DNA of 64,000 nt, from positions 112,438 through 176,437 of the forward strand of contig JADIIU010000015.1 in assembly GCA_027603945.1 (NCBI GenBank), in the 5' to 3' direction. The stretch comes from Terramyces sp. JEL0728. Taxonomy: Eukaryota; Chytridiomycota; Chytridiomycetes; Rhizophydiales; Terramycetaceae. The notes under the pieces are model-generated. The model worked only from the letters and a program-made list of their open reading frames with translations, made no database searches and had not been told where the DNA came from. The number at the start of each line of letters is the position of its first letter. Within the stretch, counting starts at the first letter, position 1. Of this stretch, positions 12,472-22,889 are shown one piece after another. Position numbers and translations under genes: made by a program.

Positions 12472-13947
12472 ATGACTGAACACAACCAAGCGGAATTTGA
12501 AGCCATCGAACTGCAAGCGGATGCAACGTTTCTAAATGCCAATTACAAATATGAGCTGGTTGCGGGTGGTGTAAATATATTCAGGAATAATGCATTACAC
12601 CTTGCATTGAAAGGAGAATACTACATTATGGAACCTGTTGCTTGCGGAATTTGTTGCACTGATTGTGCCAGGCCGTACCTACCTTATGTGCTACCCCAAA
12701 TCATTGGACATGAAGTTGTGGTAAGAATCCCAAAATCCATTGCCCGTGACAATGCAGAATTTGGCGTAGTGGAAATCAACAATTCGCACAAGTCCCATGG
12801 GGATAAACAGCCTTGTTCATTTTGCGAGAATGGATTGTGCAGTCAATGTCCATCACGAATCACAATGGGCATCAATACATGGCCAGGCGGATTAGCTAAA
12901 TACATTGTAGTGCCAAGATATAACCTGTATCAACTGCCACCTAGTTTGAAGTTATCCCCAACTACCGCAACATTAATTGAGCCGTTCGCAGCGGCACTAC
13001 ATGGTGTGAATACTGTTTCGAAAAAAGGCAAGGACTACGCTGTCTTGGGTGCGGGAAAACTAGGATTGCTTACCATTGCCGCTCTGAATTTATCGAGGAA
13101 TGATTTTGAAAAAGAAATTACAATTACTGCAATTTTACGCAGCAGCAATAATCAGGAAGAAGCCATTCTGTTTGGAGCTGACAAGGTGTTAATCACCTAC
13201 GGTAAAGGAATAACAGATAAGTTTGATGTTGTTTTTGATACAACTGGCTCTTCAGAAGGTTTGCAGTGTGCTGTCGGTATTGCCCAAAGAGAAGTGCATT
13301 TGAAGAGTACCCATGGCCAGCCAATGCTAGGATTCAAGCACTTTACTGAAATGGTAGTTGCTGAAATCAGTCTACTGCCATTTTCATTAGAGGCTCTGGC
13401 TTATAATATCAAATCCCCTTATTCCAACGCAAATATTTATGTTGCAGAATCGGTATCAGATGAAATTACCAGGGCAATTACTAATACCAACCGGAATGTA
13501 TATCAAAACACTCCAGCAAATGCAGATACTTGGCTGGAAAATAGTAGTGGCTCTGCATTACTGTCAGGAGGATCGCAATTGCCAAGATTTGATTTAGCAG
13601 TGTGCTCTACTGCAAAGGAAGTTGATGATATAGTTACACCAAATACAAATCATGACAGATCTCTGATTAGAGTGCGTGGAGCGATTTTAGTAGCAGATCC
13701 TGGAGACAATTCCCTCCTTCAAACTATTTGCCAAAGAAATGTCCGGATTACTACATCTAGATGTGGAGACTTCCAATCGGCAATCAGCACTTTGCAGGAA
13801 AAAGGCTCTGCAGCCCTAGTTGAGCATCTCAAAAAAATGATTACACATGAATACTCGTTGGAACAGTTGCCGTATGCGCTTGATATTGTATCTGGTAAAC
13901 GAAAAACAGAGAAAAAGGTATTAAAGGTAGTTTTGACTCCAAATTAA
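12472..13947 (+). CDS. Zinc-type alcohol dehydrogenase-like protein (MDR superfamily)
   Basis: An intronless 491-residue protein. It shows the medium-chain dehydrogenase plan: an N-terminal GroES-like half with CGICCTDCARP, the GHEVV segment and a structural-zinc-like cluster (PCSFCENGLCSQC), then a nucleotide-binding half with VLGAGKLGLL near residue 190. The last 150 residues are longer and less typical than in ordinary alcohol dehydrogenases and include the inserted stretch NTPANADTWLENSSG. NAD(P)-dependent oxidation of a polyol or alcohol is likely; the substrate cannot be told. The start codon is 109 nt from the divergent mannosidase start. Confidence 0.8.
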   Translation: MTEHNQAEFEAIELQADATFLNANYKYELVAGGVNIFRNNALHLALKGEYYIMEPVACGICCTDCARPYLPYVLPQIIGHEVVVRIPKSIARDNAEFGVVEINNSHKSHGDKQPCSFCENGLCSQCPSRITMGINTWPGGLAKYIVVPRYNLYQLPPSLKLSPTTATLIEPFAAALHGVNTVSKKGKDYAVLGAGKLGLLTIAALNLSRNDFEKEITITAILRSSNNQEEAILFGADKVLITYGKGITDKFDVVFDTTGSSEGLQCAVGIAQREVHLKSTHGQPMLGFKHFTEMVVAEISLLPFSLEALAYNIKSPYSNANIYVAESVSDEITRAITNTNRNVYQNTPANADTWLENSSGSALLSGGSQLPRFDLAVCSTAKEVDDIVTPNTNHDRSLIRVRGAILVADPGDNSLLQTICQRNVRITTSRCGDFQSAISTLQEKGSAALVEHLKKMITHEYSLEQLPYALDIVSGKRKTEKKVLKVVLTPN

Positions 13948-14111
13948 TATATTCTATCACTATAATTTCATACATTGCGGTCCAAAATATGTTGTATTCA
14001 TGGGCTATCCAATTAGGAAAATTTATCTGATCCATAAACGTCAAAATTATAATAGGTAGATGATGTCATGAAGCACATTATTATTATGTCAAAATACGTT
14101 TTGATTCTTAC

Positions 14112-15557
14112 ATGCTCAACGTGTATCTCATTATTGGCGGTGCGTGTGCCCAGTTATTCCAAACTGTATGGCCAAACTTTAACTGTCAAAACGCTCCTAT
14201 TGCGATGTACGTGTTTCCATCCAACGAAAGCACAGACATTTCTAGTTTGGTGTTGGCAGATTCACCACCACCATTCTGTGGTGGAGATCCAATATCCAGA
14301 TCGCAAGGATGCTGTTTTTCATTCCCAAACCCCTCAGAAAGTTTTGGATACAAAAGTGTTGGCTTGCATGAATTAAATGACCAACTAACAGTGACTAATT
14401 CGCCGCCAGTATCAGCAAACAATTTAAATTATTGTGTAATCGAATCTGGAGGGCAGATTGCGTTTATTACAACCACGAATACCTGTGTCAACGGGTGGGC
14501 TTGCACTTTGGACCTGTTTTCAATCTATGCTGACAGGAACTGTCTTGGGCAACCTATTGAAACGTTACCATTAACCCCGGCCGTATCAAACGCATCCTCA
14601 GCAATCCTTGGGGATATCTTGATTCAAACAACAAAAGTAACTGGGACGATAAAGTACCAATGGACAGCAGTGATTCCCTCATCAGAGCTAGTTTTGGGAA
14701 TTTCATCAACCCCAGAAAGTCTAGCGTTGTTACTATTTTCCTTAACAACTGGATTACAGCTGTATCTTTTTGGGTATTCAGTAAGAGAAGGATATCTGTA
14801 CAAAGAAAGGAGAGAGATATTCATTACACTCATTAACCTTAATTATCTGGCAAGTATTATTTTGAATTTTGCTTATGCATATACAAAGGTTTCCAGTTCC
14901 GAAGGTTCAGTAGTATTCCGAGGATTAGTCTATTTTTTTATCAATCAGACCGAATTATGTTCGATTATATTCAACCTTCAAATGATTTCAAAAATGTTTT
15001 ACTTTTCAAACCTTCAATCACAGCTATTGCTGGCATTCTCGATCGCTATACACGTTGTATTTTCTGGATATCGTTATTTGTACGTGTTTGCATACAGATT
15101 TCCACAGGTCATTGGCGGAATAATATTTAAAATGAGTTACTTTTATTTTGTTTGGATACTGTTTTTCAACGTCAGTCAAACACTGTCTCCAGCATTGATT
15201 ACTTGGAAAATGAGAAATACGCCGAAATACAAGGGCCGGTGGATGGTCAAGGCAAAAATATTGGCTGCAATGCAGCTAGTAGCAAGTATATTGTACTTGG
15301 TTGGATATTATATTCGAGGAAGTTCAGAGGTACTTGGATCGGACAGGAATACCCTTGCTTTCACGTCTATCCAAAGCTCTTTAATTCTATTGCAAAATGC
15401 AATAGTGATGAAGTTTACGTATATGCTGGAACTGGTAATAATTAAAGTGGCTTTAGGAGTACCGTTGAGTCAAGTAGGAACCAAAAGCGATAATGCTGAA
15501 ATAAGCAACAACCGATCGATGCACTCTAACGACCTTTCAAAAACCGGAGCTACTTAA
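14112..15557 (+). CDS. Seven-transmembrane protein with cysteine-rich secreted ectodomain
   Basis: A 481-residue single-exon protein. It begins with a signal peptide (LIIGGACA, likely cleaved before QLFQ), then a 190-residue extracellular part with many Cys (NCQNAP, PPPFCGG, GCCFSFP, NYCV, CVNGWACTLD, RNCLGQP). Seven hydrophobic helices follow from about 14700 to 15460 and a short Ser/Asn-rich cytosolic tail ends it. This is a receptor-like arrangement, but I see no conserved GPCR signature and cannot name a ligand or family. An ATG at 14068 opens another signal-like frame, but no clear splice joins it, so 14112 is kept. Confidence 0.75.
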   Translation: MLNVYLIIGGACAQLFQTVWPNFNCQNAPIAMYVFPSNESTDISSLVLADSPPPFCGGDPISRSQGCCFSFPNPSESFGYKSVGLHELNDQLTVTNSPPVSANNLNYCVIESGGQIAFITTTNTCVNGWACTLDLFSIYADRNCLGQPIETLPLTPAVSNASSAILGDILIQTTKVTGTIKYQWTAVIPSSELVLGISSTPESLALLLFSLTTGLQLYLFGYSVREGYLYKERREIFITLINLNYLASIILNFAYAYTKVSSSEGSVVFRGLVYFFINQTELCSIIFNLQMISKMFYFSNLQSQLLLAFSIAIHVVFSGYRYLYVFAYRFPQVIGGIIFKMSYFYFVWILFFNVSQTLSPALITWKMRNTPKYKGRWMVKAKILAAMQLVASILYLVGYYIRGSSEVLGSDRNTLAFTSIQSSLILLQNAIVMKFTYMLELVIIKVALGVPLSQVGTKSDNAEISNNRSMHSNDLSKTGAT

Positions 15558-15596
15558 TGTATCTACACATTCCGAAACAATTAAATCAAGTGTATA

Positions 15597-17116
15597 TTAC
15601 TTTTTAGTTTTGAATTCAATATCTTCAAAGGCTTTTGCATGTAATCTTTTAGTAGCGTCGTTCATAGCAATCTTCTTTTTTGCGACTCTTCCAGCAGTTT
15701 GAATTTTTACTGGAGCCTGTTTGGTTTGTTTTTTAGGCGGTTTTGGTTTAACTGCTCGCTTAATAGGCTCGGGTTTGATCAATAGCCATGAAAAGGCAAG
15801 ACCAACATAATCAGCCATCCTCTCTTCCTTTAATATCTCCTAAAATTACACGATAATCACCACTGTGAGTGTATATGCATTCTTTGCATTCGCATATAGT
15901 ATTTTGTATTTTACTACATTGACTGACTTTGATAACTGGTCTCGCAACCGAACTACTGGTTGATACAACGATTTCAGTGTAGCAGTTAATATTTCAGAAT
16001 TCTGCTTCGACTCCTAACATCAATACCAACATACGCTCAATTTCTTGGCCCGGTAAACAATAAATAATACTGGTTCGATGCAGGGCAAACCAAAGTTGAT
16101 TTTTCCATTTTGAGCCTCAATAATAAGAGGTAGATATTCCTGGAATTAGCAAGGATTTGCCTTTGCCAATAGGGTAACCAAGGAGTCAACAATTTTGTCT
16201 GGCACAGGCTGATTGATACCAGCTGATATTTCGGCCATCAGTTTGAGTATATTCAACTGTAGCACAGGCGTATTCAACAATCCCAATTCAAATAACCGGT
16301 GAACATCCTCTAGATACACCATTTGTTTGCCTTTCTTTAATAACTCGGATATTCCAAGGATATTGCTGACCGTATTTTCGTCGGGCGACTATAATTAACG
16401 AAAATAACTCTGAGAATATCCTTTAATCTGATGTCCAATAATTTTGTTACAGTTTCTTGATCTTGAACATCGGGTATCAAATCAATCAGAACTTTTGAAC
16501 AGTTTTCTAATGCTGTACTGTCAAGCAACTAGATTAACGAAAGGTACTCTCAAGAATTTGTTGAAAAACTTTACTTTCAGTGCAGGAGACAAGTGCTCCA
16601 TCAATTGCTCCTCTACAAACCCTAACAGCACTGATTGACAGCTTCCATTTTCAATTTGATGAAACAGCCCGCTGCAACAATCCTTTGGGTACTTTTTAAA
16701 CATTGCAATCAACAATTCCTTGACCAATTTCAATTCTTTTTCTTCATCTATTGTTAATAATACAAACTTGACTGCAGTAGCTGTAACAACACGTCGATGA
16801 TTCTAGTTGTATATTTTGGTAATTTAACTGCAAAGTTGAATAGATTCTTGATTGATTCTAAACGAACTGGCAAGTAAGAGTCTTCACATAAATCAAAAAG
16901 AGAGTTCAGCGCTTCATTGTGGGACTCGAAATAATCAATATATCTAACTATTGTCGCCGAAGTCATGATTTTCAATGGGACAAGTGATTCCGTGGTTTCC
17001 GCTTGGGTTGAAGCCAGTATGGTTTCATAAGCAACCCTGTGTGGTTCGGTTGCTGGAGTATTTGTGAGATCCATCAGAATATTGGCTGATTCATAAAATG
17101 CGTCCACTGCCGTCAT
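15597..17116 (-). CDS. API5: Apoptosis inhibitor 5 (API5/AAC-11) homologue
   Basis: The joined exons give an all-helical ARM/HEAT-type protein that tracks API5. The N-terminus has FYESANILMDLTNTPA and LFDLCEDSYLPVRLESIKNL (family: LDLCEDEDVSIRRQAIKEL), and later exons have LDIRLKDILRSPDENTV. The last exon (15597-15818) could be mistaken for a separate 73-residue lysine-rich ORF. A 21-nt intron just upstream of it, with TAAT before TTTTAG, connects it in frame to give a basic C-terminal tail, as in API5. Six or so introns of 19-21 nt are needed; one (16140-16160) begins GC instead of GT. In other eukaryotes API5 is a nuclear protein that binds Acinus and RNA-related partners. Confidence 0.85.
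16140..16160 (-). other. Candidate GC-AG mini-intron in API5
   Basis: Removing this 21-nt segment, which starts GCAAAT and ends TAATTCCAG, joins the API5 frame LLAK to EYLPLIIEA. No GT lies at a suitable distance. Length, branch-like TAAT and acceptor match the other introns, so a GC donor is the simplest reading. Confidence 0.6.
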
Positions 17117-17215
17117 GTAAGTTAAATGATCAAATTTTTAACCACAAAAAATTACTCAATGAGCTTCATGGCCTAGACTATGCGGCAATATTAGACAGCT
17201 GTTCAAAGTACGAGT

Positions 17216-18064
17216 TTATTCTTTGAATTGAAATTCTTTCACTTTACACTCTACTTTATCGCACAGATCCAGCTTCTTTGCGACTTTTTGGAAAAACTCC
17301 AATCCACTCGCTCTTTCAACACTGTCAAGCGGTACTTTGAAGGCAGTCAGCGGTTCGTTTGCATCAATGTTTTCATTGGGCAACACGAATGATGCCAAGT
17401 AATGAGTGTCGTGCAAAGTGCAAAGTATCACCTTGAAAAAGTGTGTTGGAACTGCGACGTCAGAGTCTCCAATTACTTGGTATTCTACCATCTTTTTGCC
17501 ATCTTTCAATCTAGGCAAGTATAACGGTCCAGTAATTACGCGCACATCGTCAAACCTTGCTACCAATGATCGACAGAAAGCTTCAAAGTAAGCCCAGTAC
17601 CCTCGATTGAATGCAACCACTTGCGGACTCATATTTGTTAAATAAAAAGTTTCGTCCAATGCTTCCTGGCTTTGTTTGATATCCGCTGCTGGCACAAGAT
17701 GGCCTCTATCAAATCCAGACCTTAAATAATCAGATAATTTGGCTCTATATTTTGCAGGGATTGATTTGTCCTCTTTGAAATGTGATTTTGATCGATCTGG
17801 ATGTCCGTTTTCTTTGGTAATTAGTTCTGCTGCCCAGTTGGGATTGCGGGTTTGGCGATTAAACGATGCTATATATGCTTCTCGGTATAATATATCTGAT
17901 ATTGGTCCTGGATATCCATAGGCCAGAATTGATTTGGCTGAATTTAACGCAGCCTTTGCTGATTCAACTTGCACTGCTGGTTCAGGGTTCATATACTTGA
18001 GTATTGATACTGAAAATATAGAGCCTATGGATAGTCCAGCGACAAATGTAAATAGTTTGGACAT
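17216..18064 (-). CDS. NUC1: Mitochondrial DNA/RNA non-specific nuclease (NUC1/EndoG)
   Basis: An intronless 282-residue protein with the catalytic DRGHLVPAAD motif near 17700 and the YLTNMSPQ segment and following Asn/Arg metal-site region (FNRGYWAYFE) of the beta-beta-alpha-metal nuclease family. The first 25 residues (KLFTFVAGLSIGSIFSVSIL) form a membrane helix, as in yeast Nuc1 and animal EndoG, which sit in the mitochondrial intermembrane space and degrade nucleic acids during cell death. Length matches the family. The start is only 24 nt downstream of the SMG6 stop on the same strand. Confidence 0.93.
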   Translation of the reverse strand: MSKLFTFVAGLSIGSIFSVSILKYMNPEPAVQVESAKAALNSAKSILAYGYPGPISDILYREAYIASFNRQTRNPNWAAELITKENGHPDRSKSHFKEDKSIPAKYRAKLSDYLRSGFDRGHLVPAADIKQSQEALDETFYLTNMSPQVVAFNRGYWAYFEAFCRSLVARFDDVRVITGPLYLPRLKDGKKMVEYQVIGDSDVAVPTHFFKVILCTLHDTHYLASFVLPNENIDANEPLTAFKVPLDSVERASGLEFFQKVAKKLDLCDKVECKVKEFQFKE

Positions 18065-18088
18065 TCAGATTTCAAAAAAAGTCAAAAA

Positions 18089-19914
18089 TTATATTGCAAA
18101 TGCAGAGTCTAGTACATGAACACCGACGGTACGGGCTTTTAACCTCAAGTTGATATCGTTGGTAACCAAACATCCCTGTGACCGGCGAACTTGATTCAGC
18201 AGGGCATCATCTGCTGTTTCAAAGTCCATCCATCCTTCACTGACTATTGAATTGATTGTAGTGCCATCAACTTTTTGTATGGTAAATAAATGAATACTGC
18301 GCTGTAAATAGTCAACCAATGCTGTCGCTTCATCGCTTGTTCGTTCGTTTCTTGTTAATCCAATCAACTCTTTGATAACAATAGTCGAAATAACAAGAGA
18401 ATAGGATCCTGACTCGGCAATGGTTTTGAAACTTTCAAAATTATCAATCAAGAAATTAGTGTCAATGTAAACCAGCGTATCTTTTGTAAGTTTGAATGCT
18501 CTTGAGAGTTGCTGTTTAAGCTAGATTAATTAATGGCTACCTTGATCAAATTGTTGAGTTCGTCATCATCCTCAATTGTGATGTTTGAAATTCTCAATTC
18601 CTCTTGCGCTTCATGCGGTTCAAAATCTGCGTATTGCAGCTCGGTAGCCGACTCGTATGTAATATTTTCTTGAATCTGCCCATCTTCAAAATCCTCATCA
18701 AAATCAAATTCAATGGCTCCATCTTCATTGATTTTTTGCTTTTCACTACTGTCTGCTGAAGTTTCCAGTACTAATCCTTTTTGTTTCATTAAATCTGACA
18801 GCAGCCCAACTCTGTCATGAAGATTATCATTATCTTTACAATCTGAATCTCCAAATATCTTTTGTAGTGGTTCAAACGCATTAAACTGTTTGTCAAATTC
18901 AATTGGTGTCTGTGAGACAATATCCTGCAAATCCTCAAACTCCAAATCTGTTGTATATTCCAATTCTAAATTCAAATGTATATTTTCCAAAACGCAATAT
19001 GCAAGCAGCAACTGCAATTCCGCCAGCTCATCAGTATTAATCACCCATTCAGTGACAAACTGAATCAATTTATGAGTGTATTCCTTCATTACAGCAAGAG
19101 TTTCTTCCTTGTATTTTGTCGAAACAATATAATCCAAACCAATGCAGATTTGAACAATCTGAGACGGGCTTTCCAGCTTTTTGCATTTACAGAGTAGTTT
19201 TTCAAATTTATCCACATTGACTTTTGAATACACAATCTCTACTAATTCTAGGAAAGGAATTGTTTGTTTCCCACCAGAAATCGAATTCAGCAAAGATTCT
19301 TTAGCATTCACAAACGGCTGTTTTACACACAACGAGCGAATGAAATAAAAACAAGAATCCAAGTATTTTTTCCTTATTCCAGACACAATCCCCAGCTGAT
19401 TCCAAAACAATCCATTTGCAGGCTGAATTTCAACGGCTTTTTGATACTCACACTGAGCAAGAGCCAAAAACTTTTCTGCTGATTCGGTAATAAAGTAATT
19501 GGCGTAATATCGATACAAATCACCTCTATGGCAATAGTACAGTCCAGTGAATTTTGTTTCAAGTTTGGCTAATGTGCTGTAGTCTTGCAATAGCGTTTCT
19601 ATTAACGGTATAAATTCTTGGTTGTGTTTAACCTTCTTGATTGCATTGTATATAGAGTTTTTCCACATACGATTGTTTAAATCATACTTTTGAATAAATT
19701 TTGGATCAATTCTAATTAATTGAATGTATAGAGTGGAGATTAATTTCCTAGCTTCTGGTAACAATTCCGGTGCCATTAGTTGTTTTTCCAAATTCACTAC
19801 TGCTTTGTAAATCTGCCTGGCATCTGTTAGATCCGTTGCATCTTGGATTATTTCTGTCGGCTTTGATATTATTTTAATCTTTTGGTTTGGGCTGTATAGC
19901 TTTTGATTTCCCAT
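18089..19914 (-). CDS. SMG6: SMG6/EST1-like nonsense-mediated decay endonuclease
   Basis: Two exons are joined by the 20-nt intron GTAGCCATTAATTAATCTAG near 18520-18540. The long first exon holds the 14-3-3-like TPR region (GLYYCHRGDLYRYYANYF and CEYQKAVEIQPANGLFWNQLG near 19440-19520), then an acidic linker. The second exon is a PIN nuclease domain: VYIDTNFLID across the junction, DFETADDALLNQVRR and LVTNDINLRLKA carry the conserved acidic residues. In animals SMG6 cleaves mRNAs near premature stops. Domain order and an intact PIN triad favour SMG6 over SMG5/SMG7. At about 600 residues it is shorter than animal SMG6, lacking most of the N-terminal extension. Confidence 0.9.
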
Positions 19915-20027
19915 TTGAATTTTGCAAAGTGAAAATTCTCGCAGGTGACTTGCTCTTGTGAGTCAGTCGATCCTGATACAAAACCATGAAATGAAATAAT
20001 ATATTACTGCATGAAATGACTATATAA

Positions 20028-21157
20028 CTAAACTAATTTCTCGAATTCATCCAGCTGCTTCTGCGTGTAAAGCACAAACAAATAATTTAAGAATTCGTCA
20101 TAGTGATACTTTAAACCGTACGCTTCCCAGTTAATATCCACAAACGATAGCCCATAGTGGTCCATATCAATATACTCGTCAGGGTGCTTGCTACCGCAGG
20201 CTTGTACCAGCTCAATTCCGTAAATTTCAATGTAGTATTGGAAGGATGCGTACAAATTCTCTGTAAAAGTTTTGCTGTTTGATGGAAAGTCACCAGTAAT
20301 GTAATACTGGTCTTGTGAGAAGCTAGTTTTACGGCCACTGTTAGATGTTGACTTGCGATTGTGTTTAGGCGCAACGAGGCTTTTTGATTTCATTATCGAA
20401 CGTCTGCCAATGCTTAGGTTGTCTGTGCTTTTGCTTGAAGCGCCTATGTTGTATTTTTGGTCTTGTACAAAGGAGATGCTGCGTCTTGATTGTTTTGAAT
20501 CTGGTGAAATTCTCACTGAACTAATAGAGCGTTCTCCCAGCGTAGATTCACTCTTGGCGGCATCAACTTCTGGCTTGGGTTGCTTCCCTAATATTATTTT
20601 TACTTACATATCCAATTGTATCCTTTCCTTTTTGAATCTCTCCGTTTCCCTTGGTTAGTCATCAATTACAAAACCAATTGAATTTATGGTCTGATTTTTC
20701 TGGTTCGCTCTGCACTTCAGTGAGATCTGCATGGGATGGGGTATCTAGCAATACTGACGCGTCTTTTTGGATGGTGTCGGGTTCTGCTGCCCGTTGCTTA
20801 TTTTTTGGTGGATGGTTTGCTTTTGTATCCTTTTTGCTTTCTTTATTCCCTACCTTAGTCATGAATTACATGGCCATATTCGCTGAATAAATGAATTCTT
20901 TTTCGTTTCTGCTTCTGGGGTATGTAGTGTCGGTGTTGATTGATTTACAAGAGTCAATTTCGACTGTCCGACTTTGCTATTTCTTCCAACTGCAGTTAAT
21001 TTTAATTACAATTCAATATAGTATTTTGGGACTTTGTTTCTGCCAAAGTTTTTTTATTTTCTGGTATTAATTCAATTATACTGTTAAATAGTTTTTCAAA
21101 TAGGGTTTTTTTCTCTGTGTCTCTTGATATATCTGTCTGTAGGTTTCCCGCTTGCAT
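20028..21157 (-). CDS. Uncharacterised basic protein with W-x-W motifs at intron borders
   Basis: Five exons joined by four 20-nt introns (20990-21009, 20850-20869, 20650-20669, 20588-20607) give about 350 residues. Three junctions create Trp motifs (RIWPWNK, FNWFWKRR, YNWIWKQP), and each second Trp codon is split T|GG by the intron. Further on, SRRSISFVQDQKYNIG and GRKTSFSQDQYYITG form a second repeated Ser-rich motif. The C-terminal 90 residues are a folded-looking helical region (ENLYASFQYYIEIYGIELVQA). The N-terminal ATG at 21157 follows an in-frame stop. I recognise no family; the Ser-rich repeats could be phosphorylation sites. Confidence 0.65.
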
Positions 21158-21245
21158 TTTCAGAGCAAGGTTTTATGGATGACGTTTCTTTACCTGTCAA
21201 ATTCGTGGATGTTGGGTAAACACTAATTGCACGTTACCGATGGGA

Positions 21246-21437
21246 TTAGAAATCGGCGTTTGTGATATTTGGTGGTACTGCTAATAGAAGGCATTGACGT
21301 TGGGTACCATTGGAGATATTGTCCAGCAACTTGAGCGATCTAGAGATCACATCCATTTCTCCGTCTATATTTGTTGAAGCCCTACCGCATTTCTTTGAGA
21401 TCTCCAAGCTCCTTCCGCATTCATTGAGACCATACAT
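21246..21437 (-). CDS. Possible small protein (about 54-63 residues)
   Basis: A short ORF starting 15 nt from the divergent PLP-enzyme start codon, similar to other very tight divergent pairs here. It encodes an amphipathic helix-like segment (GEMDVISRSLKLLDNI). A 27-nt in-frame stretch starting GTACCC and ending CTATTAG could be an intron. No family recognised; it may be non-coding. Confidence 0.3.
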   Translation of the reverse strand: MYGLNECGRSLEISKKCGRASTNIDGEMDVISRSLKLLDNISNGTQRQCLLLAVPPNITNADF

Positions 21438-21452
21438 TTCCCAATCTCAAAA

Positions 21453-22670
21453 ATGTCTTATGAAAAAGTTACCAAACAACTCAATGACCCTGAATACAGA
21501 GTTACATACAGGGATTTCGAATTGCCACTACTGGATGAAATTAGTAAATACAACATTCAAAATGCAAAGCAGTTATATCCAAGATTGAAAACGAAACATT
21601 ACTTGGCGCATGGGTCGTACGGATTATGCCCAGAAGTACTCTTGAAATGCTATAGAGAATGGTCACTGGACATTGAGTCGGATCCTGCTGTATTTTATTA
21701 CCGAGTGCTTTATCCTTACTTGGTAAGATCACTTTGGGTATTGGCAGATTTCATCAATACAGAACCAACAAATGTGTTTCTTGTTCCAAATGTGGAATTT
21801 GGCATTGCCAGCGTATTACAAAAGTACACCAGAGTCTGTTGTTTCGATTTATCGTATCAAGCAGTAGTAAATCAATTAGAAAAAAAGAACTTGAGCAAAA
21901 TTCCTTTGCCGGTACTGGATAGACAAGCAATCTTGGATGCTTTAACAGAGTTTTTAAGAAACAACAAAGTGGAATTGGGGATCTTTGAACATACAACAAG
22001 CCCAACTGGGATCTTGATGCCAATCAAAGAAATTATTGAAATTTGCGCTTCATTTGGAGTGAAAACATTGATCGACGGTGCACATGGAATAGGCATGATC
22101 AAGTTGGATTTCAAAAAAGTCCAGCCTGATTACTACACAAGCAACTTTCATAAATGGATGTCATCGCCGAGAGGGTGTGCTTTCTTATACGTTGACCCTA
22201 AACATACCGTCAATCCATTGATTACTTCTTGGGGATACAAACTCGGTCCTTGGAATGAATTCATTTGGCAGGGGACCAATGATTACTCTGCTTACTTGAC
22301 AATACCATTGCAAATCCAGCTATTTAAACAGCTGGGTTATATTGAAAGGAACAATAACTTGGCCAAATGGGCTGGTAATATTCTCTCCAGGGCATGGAAT
22401 ACCAGAACACTTGTCAATGAATACGCGTCCATGGTTACACTTATTCTGCCGCCAAATAGAGGACAGGAGTTTGATTTGCACGATGCGCTGTATGAAAAGG
22501 GAATTCAAGTGCCTGTCTTTCTGTTTAGAAATGTTCGAGTGATCAGGGTGTCAATTCATGTATATAACGACAAGAATGACGTGTTGGTGCTGGGAAGAAC
22601 TGTATTGGAACTGTATGGCTATCCCTCCAGTTACCCCGGCTATTCTGTTTTGCTGGAAGCCAAACTATAG
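21453..22670 (+). CDS. PLP-dependent class V aminotransferase-like enzyme
   Basis: An intronless 405-residue protein of the isopenicillin-N epimerase / cysteine desulfurase-like branch. Visible features are HGSYGLCPE near residue 50, LIDGAHGIGMI with the cofactor-contacting Asp and His near residue 210, and TSNFHKWMSSPRGCAFLY with the Schiff-base Lys near residue 233. The ATG follows CAAAA and is the first in frame. The substrate cannot be assigned from sequence; related fungal proteins are mostly uncharacterised. Confidence 0.87.
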   Translation: MSYEKVTKQLNDPEYRVTYRDFELPLLDEISKYNIQNAKQLYPRLKTKHYLAHGSYGLCPEVLLKCYREWSLDIESDPAVFYYRVLYPYLVRSLWVLADFINTEPTNVFLVPNVEFGIASVLQKYTRVCCFDLSYQAVVNQLEKKNLSKIPLPVLDRQAILDALTEFLRNNKVELGIFEHTTSPTGILMPIKEIIEICASFGVKTLIDGAHGIGMIKLDFKKVQPDYYTSNFHKWMSSPRGCAFLYVDPKHTVNPLITSWGYKLGPWNEFIWQGTNDYSAYLTIPLQIQLFKQLGYIERNNNLAKWAGNILSRAWNTRTLVNEYASMVTLILPPNRGQEFDLHDALYEKGIQVPVFLFRNVRVIRVSIHVYNDKNDVLVLGRTVLELYGYPSSYPGYSVLLEAKL

Positions 22671-22889
22671 GTTCTTTACATGTATTAGAAGTGATTTGCG
22701 CATCCACATCGGAATTTACTCTTTAGCATCTACAGAATAGGCAATTGCTTTTTACATGAATAAATAATTGCTTGATAACATGTGAGCAACCATAGCTACT
22801 TTTTTCAAAGTGTTTCTAGCATTGAATTGATCCATTCGCGGATAAGTGCTACATCAATAACTTTTCACCTTAAAATCCAAATCACAAAA

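Noticed and set aside
15597..15818. Separate 73-residue lysine-rich gene
   Set aside because: A 21-nt intron just upstream joins it in frame to API5 and supplies the basic tail expected of that family.
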